Source: DATBLZ01 sp036555065
GTDB lineage: Bacteria > Pseudomonadota > Gammaproteobacteria > Steroidobacterales > Rariloculaceae
Reading direction: 5' to 3'
Length of the DNA stretch: 13,388 bases
Assembly (NCBI GenBank): GCA_036555065.1
Contig: DATBLZ010000016.1
Location: 1-13,388 of the forward strand
Positions 1 through 7,704 of the stretch are shown one piece after another. The notes beneath the pieces were generated by a model. It worked only from the letters and a program-made list of their open reading frames with translations, searched no databases and was not told the origin of the DNA. A program made the position numbers and the translations under genes. Numbering within the stretch: position 1 is the stretch's first letter; the number at the start of each line of letters is the position of its first letter.

Positions 1-2
1 GT

Positions 3-109
3 GACGCAGTTGGGAATTTCCGGGCCTTTTCTGCGTCAGCGTTACAGGTTCGTGGCCGATGCTACTCCTAGAATGAGGCGTCATTCCCGGTTGTGGGTCA
101 ACGACGCAG
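3..109. repeat. Three GACGCAG heptamers (two direct, one inverted) upstream of the kinase operon
   Basis: GACGCAG occurs at 3-9 and 103-109. Its reverse complement CTGCGTC is at 31-37. The first two copies extend to an 8-base inverted pair, TGACGCAG (2-9) and CTGCGTCA (31-38). Three occurrences of one heptamer in about 110 bases in front of a large regulatory operon could be binding sites for a transcription factor. No known operator is recognised, and the left end of the region is cut by the window. Confidence 0.35.
71..86. promoter_or_regulatory. 16-base palindrome overlapping a possible -10 box
   Basis: GAATGA (71-76) and TCATTC (81-86) are perfect inverted arms around GGCG. The left arm overlaps TAGAAT at 69-74, which matches five of six bases of the sigma-70 -10 consensus. 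No convincing -35 box lies 16-18 bases further upstream, so the promoter may need an activator or may not be real. If it is real, a dimeric regulator bound to the palindrome would cover the -10 box of the kinase operon. This is inferred from sequence alone. Confidence 0.3.
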
Positions 110-151
110 GGTTCGTGCCAGTGAACCGTGGCACCTATGACGAGGGAACCG

Positions 152-3100
152 GTGGAAGACTTACCCGGATACGAGGTCGGCGACTTGCTGCATGACAGCG
201 GCACCTCGGCCGTCTACCGGGCGCGACGTCTCTCCGACGGCGCCCGCGTCGTCGTCAAGAGAACGCACGGCAGCGCAGTCTCCGTTCGCCAGCTTACGCG
301 CTATCGCAACGAGCATGAGCTACTGCGCTCGCTCGACAGCCCGGGCGTGGTCAAGGTCCACGAGCTGCTGCGCCACCAGGGACAGCTCGCGCTGGTCCTG
401 GAAGAATTCGCCGGTGTGCCGCTCACCGATTGGATCGCGACCGCACGGCCGACCTTGGGCGCCCGGCTCGACGCCGCAATCTCGCTAACGACAGCTCTTG
501 GGGAGGTTCACACCGCAGGGCTGATCCACAAGGATGTCAACAGTCACAATGCGCTCTACGAGGCCGCGACGCAGCGTGTCAAGCTCATCGATTTCGGCAT
601 AGCGACGCGGCTACGCTCCGAGGACGGCAAGCGTCAGTTCCCGGCCGCGCTCGAGGGCACGCTCGCATACATCGCGCCTGAGCAGACGGCGCGCATGAAC
701 CGCAGCGTCGACTACCGCGCCGACCTCTACTCACTCGGCATCACGCTGTACGAGCTATTCAGCGGACGCCTGCCCTATACGAGCGACGATCCGCTCGAAT
801 GCGTCCACTTCCACATCGCGGGCAAGCCGCAGCCGCTTGTGGAGCTCGATCCGAAAATACCTCAGGCGCTATCCGACGTCGTGGCAAAACTCCTACGAAA
901 GGCGCCTGAGGATCGCTACCAGAGCGCCGCAGGCGTCGCTGCCGACTTGAGGCGCTGCGCCGCGGAGCTCGCCGCGACCGGAAAGGTCGAAGCGTTCACC
1001 GTTGGCACGGCCGACGTCGTCGACCGATTCGAGCCGCCGCAGAAGCTCTATGGTCGCCGCAACGAGGTCGCGGAATTGCTCGAAACGTTCGAGCGCATTG
1101 CCGACGGTGGAGTCGAGACCGTGCTCGTATCCGGAGGCCCCGGCATAGGCAAGACGTCGCTCGTCCAAGAAATCTACCAGCCGATGACGCGACGCCGCGC
1201 CTACTTCGCGACCGGAAAGTACGAACAGCTGCGTCAAGACACCCCCTTCAGCGCGCTCGTCGACGCGTTTCAGGATCTCGTCCGACAGCTTCTGACCGAG
1301 AGTGAGGAGTCGATCGGGAGATGGCGCAATGCAATACGCGATGCAGTCGGTATCAACGGCCAAGTGATCGTCGACGTGATCCCCGCGCTCGAGCTCATCA
1401 TCGGCCCGCAGCCGAAAGCTCCGGTGCTCCCAGGCTTTGAAGCGCAGAACCGCTTCAAGCTCGTATTTCAGAGCTTCATTCAGGTTTTCGCGAAGCGCTC
1501 TCACCCGCTCGTACTGTTCCTCGATGACATGCAATGGGCGGACGCCGCAAGCTTGAATCTCGTGACCCTGATTCTGTCTGCGCCTGCGACGGAATCGCTG
1601 CTCGTCGTGCAGGCGTATCGGCATAACGAAGTTTCCTCGACAGATCCGTTCATGTTGGCCGTGAAAGAACAGGGGAATCGCGGTGTCGAGGTTGGATCGA
1701 TCGCGCTCGCGCCGCTCGGGTCTCGTGACATCGCGCAGTTTCTCGCTGATGCGCTGCGCGAGGAGCCGGCTAAAGCGATGCCGCTCGCCGAGATCATCTA
1801 TGGAAAAACCGGGGGCAACCCCTTCTTTATCCGCCAGTTCGTGAAGGCGATGTACACGGAGAAACTGATCTCCTTCGATAGGGAGAAAGGGGTCTTTCGG
1901 TATGACGTTGATGGAATCCGAGCGGCCGCGATCACGGAGAACGTCGCCGAGTTCTTGGCATCGAAGCTCGGCAGGTTCGCGGTTCAAACGCGCATAGCAC
2001 TTTGCGTTGCTGCGGCCATCGGCAACCGCTTCGATCTGCGAACAGTAGCAGTCGTGAGCCGCTGCACGGAGGGGGAAGCGGCCGAGCGGCTGGAGCCGGC
2101 GTCCAGTGATGGGCTCGTCGTGCCCGCATCGGAGCTCGAGAGCCTCGATCCCAGCGCGCTCGAGTCACCGCTCGTTTACCGCCATTTCGCGTTTCTTCAC
2201 GACCGCGTCCAGCAGGCCGCGTATGAAATGATCGCACCCGAAAATAGACCGGCACTGCACCTGGCGATCGGCCGCGCCATTCTGGCACAAGGTGAGCCGG
2301 AGCATGTCGAGCAGAGACTCTTCGACATCGTCAACCACTTGAACCAAGGTGCGGCGCTGATCAGGGATCCGGAGGAAAGGCTTCGCCTCGCCGAGTTCAA
2401 CCTCCGGGCCGGCATCAAGGCCAGAAACTCGACCGCCTACTCGATCGCCGTGCACTGCTACCGGAACGCCATCGCGTTGCTCGCCGCGAATGCTTGGACG
2501 GACAACTATGCGCTCGTCTTCGAGGCGCACGTGCGCCTCGCGGAAGCTCTGTGCCTCATAGCCGACTATGCCGCGGCATTTCGCTTGATCGACGAGACGC
2601 TACTCCACGCCGCTTCGGTAACCGACCGCGCCAAGCTGCACGCGCTCAAGGTAATCACGCATTTGAGCATGGGACAGATGCCCGACGCGCTCGCTTGCGG
2701 CCGCCGTGCCGCGGAGGAGTTTGGCATCGAGCTTCCGGACGATGCCGCTCGCGCAGGCAGCATGCTACAGACGGAAATCGGCGCGATTCTCGGCAAGACT
2801 GCGGAGATTGGAGACAGCCTGCTCGAGCTGCCGGCGATGGACGAGCCGGCCAGAATCGCGCTCATGGAGCTGCTGACCCATTGCTTGCCGGCGGCTTATC
2901 AGACCAATCAGGAGCTCTTCGCGCTGATCTGCTGCAAGATGGTGTCCCAGTCGATCGAACACGGGAACTGTCCGCTTTCAGCACGGGCATACGGTTCCTT
3001 CGGAGCCCTGCTGAGCGGCGCCATGGGCCGACATCGCGACGCGTACCGGTTCACGAAGCTCGGCGTGGACCTCGCGCACCGCTTCAACGATCCTTCGGTG

Positions 3101-5617
3101 TACTCGGGCGTGTATTTTCTTTGGGCGATGTTTGCCTCGCATTGGGTCGAGCCCATCACGCAAAGCATCGAGCTCTTCAAACAAAGCATCGAGTATGGTC
3201 TGCAAACCGGAGACCATCTTCATGCGGGTTATAGCGCCGCGCGGCGTGTTAGCCACCAGGAGTTCAATGGCATGCCACTTGCCGAGCTCCACGAGGAGGC
3301 TATCAACGCGTTCCAGTTGCTCGAGCGGATAAGCGATTTCACCAACATAGAATTCCTCGCGCCGCGAATGCGCTACATTTCCTGGCTTCGCGGAGAGCGA
3401 CCGCACGGTCACACACTTGGCACCGACACGCAGAGCGAGCAGCAATGCACGGAAGCGATCCGTGCACGCGGCAATAGGTCGTTCGAAGCGGACTGGTTCA
3501 TGTTGCTCGCCAAGCAACGCTACCTCTGCGGGGATGTCAATCGGGCGTACGAGCTGTGCCAGGAGGCCGAACGGCTGCTCCCGTTCAGCGCGGCGTTCAT
3601 CACGCGAAGCGAGCACTCCTTCTACTATGCGCTGACCGCCGCGAGACGCCACGACGAAGCGGAAGCCCCCGAGCGGGCCGACCTCGAACGCCTCGTGGCC
3701 GCACGGCACGAGGAGCTCAAGACATGGGCGGCCGATTACGCGCCGAATTTCGCGCACATGGAGCTGCTCGTCGCCGCCGAATTGGCGCGCGTTCGAGGCG
3801 CGACGCTCGAGGCCATCGAGCTCTACGATCGAGCGGTTGCAGCCGCCGCGGACCACGGTTGCACGCACATCGAGGCGCTCGCCGCCGAGCTTGCGGCAAG
3901 GTTCTGGCACGCACGCGGCAAGCCGGCCTTTGGCACCGTCTATCTCGAGAAGGCCTTGCATGCCTACGAGATTTGGGGAGCGTTCGGGAGGGTTGCGGAC
4001 CTGCGCGCGGCCCACGGCGTCAATGCGCCGCACAAGGCAGCACAGTCGGTGACGACGTCGCCGGCGACTGCCGGCAGCGTCCGTGAACAGAGCGATGCGC
4101 TCGATTTCGCTACGGTATTAAAAGCGAGCCAGGCGCTCGCTAGCGAGATCGTACTCGACCGCTTGCTTGCGAAGATGATGGATATCATCCTCGAGAACGC
4201 GGGAGCAGAGCGCGTCGTGCTCGTGTTGCAGTCGCAGGACGGGTTTCTCGTTCAGGGCATAAAGGAGAGCAAGGCGAGCGAGGCGCGAGTCATGCTCGGC
4301 GAGCCGCTCGCGCGCGCGGACGCACTCTCGCAAGGCATCGCGAACTACGTCATCCGCACGGCCGAGCACGTCGTGCTCGCGGACCCCGCGTTGCGCGGCA
4401 ATTTTTCCAATGATGCGTACGTGCGAAGCCGCGGACCCAAATCTGTGTTGTGCGCTCCGATCGTGCACAAGGGTACGCTGACAGGGGTGTTGTATCTCGA
4501 GAACAACCAAGTCGCTGGTGCCTTCACACCCGATCGGCTCGAGGCTCTCAACGTATTGATGGCTCAGGTCGCCGTATCGATAGAGAACGCGACACTCTAT
4601 GCACAACGCGAGCAGCAGGCCCGCAGCATCGAGCTTGCGAACGCCGCCCTCACCAACGAGGTCGGCGAGCGCAAGCGCGCCGAGGAGGAGCTCTCGCGCT
4701 ACAAGGATCACCTCGAGGATATTGTCGCAAAACGCACGCGCGAGCTCGAGAGCGCGCAGGGCCGGCTCGTCGATCTCTCGCGGCGCGCCGGCATGGCCGA
4801 AGTCGCGTCGGGCGTGCTGCACAACGTCGGCAACGTCATGAACAGCATCAACGTTGGCGCGAACATCGCGCGCGATGCCGTGCGAGCGCTACCGGTAGAA
4901 CGGGTTGAAAGCGTGTGCGCGCTGCTCGATGAGAATGCCGAGCGGCTCGGCGAATACTTTTCCGCGGATTCCGCGGGGCGCAAGGTGCCGGAGTACCTGC
5001 GCAAGCTCGGGCAGACTTTGGCTACCGAAAAGCAAAACATCCGCGCTGAGATCGATCGGGTCGTCGAGCATCTCGAGCATATGAAGAAGGTCATCGCTGC
5101 GCAGCAATCATATGCGAGAGTCAATGGCATGAAAGAAATCTGCACGTTGCAGGAGATCGTCGAAACGTCGATCTCGATCAACGAGGCTGGGTTGCGCAAG
5201 CACCGGATTGAGGTCGTGCGGGAGTATGCCGACCTCGGCAGCGTGCTCGTCGATCGGCATGGGATCATCCAGATCCTCATCAATCTGATCTCTAACGCGA
5301 AGGACGCGCTGACGGCGAAAGATCCGGGCGATCGCGTGCTTACGATCGCGATCGGCGAGCAGGACGACAAGCTGCGCGTCGAGGTCCGCGACAACGGAAT
5401 CGGCATTCCGCCCGAGAATCTCGCGAAGATTTTCAATCACGGCTTCACGACCAAAACAACCGGACACGGCTTCGGATTGCACAATTGCGCCAACGCGGCG
5501 CAGGCGATGGACGGAAGCCTCGAAGCCTTCAGCGCCGGCCCGGGCAGGGGCGCGACCTTGGTGCTGTCCGTCCCCGCGCGGTACGCCGATGGGGCACAAA
5601 GGGCGGGGGCCGCCTGA
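152..5617 (+). CDS. Fused Ser/Thr kinase-like / AAA ATPase / GAF / sensor histidine kinase
   Basis: Cytoplasmic signalling protein of about 1821 residues with no membrane segment seen. Domain order: Ser/Thr kinase-like domain, about 5-270 (VVVK lysine K36, HKD with D128 and N133, DFG D147, APE 175-177, but a degenerate glycine loop); AAA/NACHT-like ATPase, about 298-700 (Walker A GGPGIGKT 328-335, Walker B FLDD ending D459); long helical, TPR-like region, about 730-1270; GAF, about 1317-1487; coiled coil; histidine kinase with H1557 in VLHNVGNVMNS, N-box N1715 and DNGIG from D1747. Proteins of this architecture are known from cyanobacteria, myxobacteria and proteobacteria. The start chosen is GTG 152, with GAGGGA at 142-147. 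GTG 128 or ATG 137 would add 8 or 5 residues but lack a good ribosome-binding site. It has no receiver domain, so its phosphate acceptor is probably the next gene, one base downstream. The input signal is unknown. Confidence 0.93.
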   Translation: MEDLPGYEVGDLLHDSGTSAVYRARRLSDGARVVVKRTHGSAVSVRQLTRYRNEHELLRSLDSPGVVKVHELLRHQGQLALVLEEFAGVPLTDWIATARPTLGARLDAAISLTTALGEVHTAGLIHKDVNSHNALYEAATQRVKLIDFGIATRLRSEDGKRQFPAALEGTLAYIAPEQTARMNRSVDYRADLYSLGITLYELFSGRLPYTSDDPLECVHFHIAGKPQPLVELDPKIPQALSDVVAKLLRKAPEDRYQSAAGVAADLRRCAAELAATGKVEAFTVGTADVVDRFEPPQKLYGRRNEVAELLETFERIADGGVETVLVSGGPGIGKTSLVQEIYQPMTRRRAYFATGKYEQLRQDTPFSALVDAFQDLVRQLLTESEESIGRWRNAIRDAVGINGQVIVDVIPALELIIGPQPKAPVLPGFEAQNRFKLVFQSFIQVFAKRSHPLVLFLDDMQWADAASLNLVTLILSAPATESLLVVQAYRHNEVSSTDPFMLAVKEQGNRGVEVGSIALAPLGSRDIAQFLADALREEPAKAMPLAEIIYGKTGGNPFFIRQFVKAMYTEKLISFDREKGVFRYDVDGIRAAAITENVAEFLASKLGRFAVQTRIALCVAAAIGNRFDLRTVAVVSRCTEGEAAERLEPASSDGLVVPASELESLDPSALESPLVYRHFAFLHDRVQQAAYEMIAPENRPALHLAIGRAILAQGEPEHVEQRLFDIVNHLNQGAALIRDPEERLRLAEFNLRAGIKARNSTAYSIAVHCYRNAIALLAANAWTDNYALVFEAHVRLAEALCLIADYAAAFRLIDETLLHAASVTDRAKLHALKVITHLSMGQMPDALACGRRAAEEFGIELPDDAARAGSMLQTEIGAILGKTAEIGDSLLELPAMDEPARIALMELLTHCLPAAYQTNQELFALICCKMVSQSIEHGNCPLSARAYGSFGALLSGAMGRHRDAYRFTKLGVDLAHRFNDPSVYSGVYFLWAMFASHWVEPITQSIELFKQSIEYGLQTGDHLHAGYSAARRVSHQEFNGMPLAELHEEAINAFQLLERISDFTNIEFLAPRMRYISWLRGERPHGHTLGTDTQSEQQCTEAIRARGNRSFEADWFMLLAKQRYLCGDVNRAYELCQEAERLLPFSAAFITRSEHSFYYALTAARRHDEAEAPERADLERLVAARHEELKTWAADYAPNFAHMELLVAAELARVRGATLEAIELYDRAVAAAADHGCTHIEALAAELAARFWHARGKPAFGTVYLEKALHAYEIWGAFGRVADLRAAHGVNAPHKAAQSVTTSPATAGSVREQSDALDFATVLKASQALASEIVLDRLLAKMMDIILENAGAERVVLVLQSQDGFLVQGIKESKASEARVMLGEPLARADALSQGIANYVIRTAEHVVLADPALRGNFSNDAYVRSRGPKSVLCAPIVHKGTLTGVLYLENNQVAGAFTPDRLEALNVLMAQVAVSIENATLYAQREQQARSIELANAALTNEVGERKRAEEELSRYKDHLEDIVAKRTRELESAQGRLVDLSRRAGMAEVASGVLHNVGNVMNSINVGANIARDAVRALPVERVESVCALLDENAERLGEYFSADSAGRKVPEYLRKLGQTLATEKQNIRAEIDRVVEHLEHMKKVIAAQQSYARVNGMKEICTLQEIVETSISINEAGLRKHRIEVVREYADLGSVLVDRHGIIQILINLISNAKDALTAKDPGDRVLTIAIGEQDDKLRVEVRDNGIGIPPENLAKIFNHGFTTKTTGHGFGLHNCANAAQAMDGSLEAFSAGPGRGATLVLSVPARYADGAQRAGAA

Positions 5618-5618
5618 C

Positions 5619-7691
5619 ATGGCGCTAGCTTCGACATCGGGCGCCTATCGGCGATACGTCGAACCCAACCGGCGTGTGCTCGTGGTCGACGACAACGAGG
5701 CGATACACGAGGATTTCCGCAAGACCCTCGGCGAAGATCGCTCGGGAAACAAGGAGCTCGCCGCGCTCGACGCGGAGCTCTTCGGAAAGGGTGCTCCGAA
5801 CACCACGGACGTGTTCGAGCTCACGTCGGCCCATCAGGGCGACGAGGCCATAGAGCTCGTGCGCAAAGCACGAGCCGAGGGACTACCTTATGCCCTCGCG
5901 TTTGTCGACGTCCGCATGCCGCCCGGCCTCGATGGGATCGCTACGACGCGGCGGATGCTCGAGGCGGACCCCGAGATCAACGTCGTCATCTGCTCGGCCT
6001 ATTCGGACCATAGCTGGGAGGAGATGACGGAAACGATCGGCCGTACGGACCGCGTGCTGATCCTCAAGAAGCCGTTCGACACCATCGAAGTCCGGCAACT
6101 CACGCACGCGCTGCGCAAGCGCTGGGAGCTCGCACGTGTCGTCGCGCTCAAGGTCGAAGACTTGTCCAAGACCATCGACGCGCGAACGCGCGAGCTCGAA
6201 TCCGCGAATGCGAAGCTCACGGCGGAAGGGCGAGCCCGTGAGGCGGTGCTCGCGCGGCTCGAAGCATCCAACGAGCAAATCCGCGCGCTTGCGTATCAAG
6301 ACGGCCTCACGGGCCTGCCGAACCGACGCCTTCTCAACGAGCACCTCGAGAAGGTTCTCGCGCGCAGCCGGCGCAAGGGAATCGAATTCGCGCTGCTCTT
6401 CGTCGATATCGATAACTTCAAGCTCATCAACGACACGGTCGGCCATCACGCGGCGGACGAAGGCTTGCGCGCGTTCGCGACGGCACTCGGGGACCTAATC
6501 CGGGCCGACGATCTCCTCGGCGTCTACGCAGAAACGAGCGTGGATCTCGATGCAACGATCAGCGTCGCACCTGTCACGGACTCAGTCCTCTCGCGGCTCG
6601 GCGGTGACGAGTTCGTGATCCTGCTGCCCGATATCAAAGACCGCTTCTCGGCGGGTTCGGTCGCGCACCGCATCCTGAAACGTCTCGAGCAACCGTTCAT
6701 CGTCGGCGCGCAAGAGGTCTTCTTTACAGCGAGTATCGGTATCGCAACGTATCCCGCCGACGGTGAAAGGAGCGACGTGTTGCTGCGCAATGCCGATAGA
6801 GCGATGTACCACGCGAAGCAGCAGGGCAAGGCAGCGTTCCAGTATTTTTCGGCGGCAATGAATGCTGCCTCGGTCGAGCGCATGACGCTCGAGAACGGCC
6901 TGCGCAAAGCGCTCGACGAAGGCCGCTTGGCACTCCACTACCAACCGGTGATCGATTGCGTCAGCGGGGCCATCGTTGGCGCCGAGGCGCTGCTGCGCTG
7001 GAACGACCCCGTGCGTGGCTACATCTCACCGGCGACGTTCATCCCGATCGCCGAGGACAGCGGCCTAATTCTACCGATCGGCGAATGGGTCATGCGGCGT
7101 GCGTGCCGCCAGGCGGCCGAATGGCAACGGAGCGGATTACGGCCGATTCCGGTGTCGGTCAACGTCTCCGGCGTCCAGTTCCGGCGCCAAGACGTCTGCG
7201 CGCTGGCAAAGCGCGCGCTCGAAGAGAGCGGCCTCGACCCGACGCGGCTGCGCATCGAAATCACAGAGACTGCGTTGATGTCGGTTCACGAGCGCGCAGC
7301 GCAGATCTTGGAGCAACTGCGTGGCATGGGTATCGGCATCGCGTTGGACGACTTCGGCACCGGCTATTCGTCGCTGAGCTACCTTAAGGCGTTTCCGCTC
7401 GACACGCTGAAGATCGATAAATCGTTCGTCGCGGAAATGATGACGGACGACAAGTCTGCGTCGATCATCAAAGCGATTGTCGCAATGACGCGCGTCCTGG
7501 CCCTGCGGGTCGTCGGCGAAGGCGTCGAGGATCGAGAGCAATTCGAATTCCTCAAGTCTCTGGGTTGCGATGCAGTCCAGGGTTTCTACTTCAGCAGCGC
7601 CGTACCGTCTGAGCGGTTTGCGGAGCTGCTTGCCTCGGCACGAATGCCTGCAAAAATCACGGCCCCCAAAGCTCGTAAAGCCGACCGGTAG
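5619..7691 (+). CDS. Response regulator with GGDEF and EAL domains (c-di-GMP turnover)
   Basis: About 690 residues. The receiver domain covers about 18-165: acidic pair D24/D25, phospho-acceptor D97 in FVDVRMP, and K151 before P152. A coiled linker follows, then GGDEF (about 225-365, signature 328-332) and EAL (about 420-675). The EAL domain keeps E456, N515, E547, D577/D578 in DDFGTG, K598, E634, E637 and Q654, so phosphodiesterase activity is expected. The intact GGDEF signature allows diguanylate cyclase activity as well. An insertion of roughly 24 residues separates RADD (295-298), the likely inhibitory RxxD site, from GGDEF. I prefer ATG 5619, one base after the kinase stop and preceded by a G-rich stretch at 5601-5609. 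An in-frame ATG at 5589 would overlap the kinase gene and lacks a ribosome-binding site. The gene is almost certainly co-transcribed with the kinase and is its likely phosphorylation target. Confidence 0.95.
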   Translation: MALASTSGAYRRYVEPNRRVLVVDDNEAIHEDFRKTLGEDRSGNKELAALDAELFGKGAPNTTDVFELTSAHQGDEAIELVRKARAEGLPYALAFVDVRMPPGLDGIATTRRMLEADPEINVVICSAYSDHSWEEMTETIGRTDRVLILKKPFDTIEVRQLTHALRKRWELARVVALKVEDLSKTIDARTRELESANAKLTAEGRAREAVLARLEASNEQIRALAYQDGLTGLPNRRLLNEHLEKVLARSRRKGIEFALLFVDIDNFKLINDTVGHHAADEGLRAFATALGDLIRADDLLGVYAETSVDLDATISVAPVTDSVLSRLGGDEFVILLPDIKDRFSAGSVAHRILKRLEQPFIVGAQEVFFTASIGIATYPADGERSDVLLRNADRAMYHAKQQGKAAFQYFSAAMNAASVERMTLENGLRKALDEGRLALHYQPVIDCVSGAIVGAEALLRWNDPVRGYISPATFIPIAEDSGLILPIGEWVMRRACRQAAEWQRSGLRPIPVSVNVSGVQFRRQDVCALAKRALEESGLDPTRLRIEITETALMSVHERAAQILEQLRGMGIGIALDDFGTGYSSLSYLKAFPLDTLKIDKSFVAEMMTDDKSASIIKAIVAMTRVLALRVVGEGVEDREQFEFLKSLGCDAVQGFYFSSAVPSERFAELLASARMPAKITAPKARKADR

Positions 7692-7704
7692 CTATGAGGC
7701 GTCG

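Noticed and set aside
1..195. Possible small gene beginning at the left edge
   Set aside because: The GTG start is at the very edge, the Arg-rich translation is not recognisable, and the frame runs into the kinase gene. The region is better read as upstream regulatory DNA.
893..1987. Long open frame on the minus strand inside the kinase gene
   Set aside because: It lies fully antisense to conserved kinase and ATPase domains, has no ribosome-binding site or recognisable motif, and is expected from GC-rich codon use.
2978..4033. Long minus-strand open frame opposite the helical-repeat region of the kinase
   Set aside because: The translation is low in complexity and domain-free, while the plus-strand frame runs uninterrupted through the region.
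5589..5618. Upstream start for the GGDEF/EAL protein
   Set aside because: It would overlap the kinase reading frame and has no ribosome-binding site. ATG 5619 follows the kinase stop by one base and is better placed.
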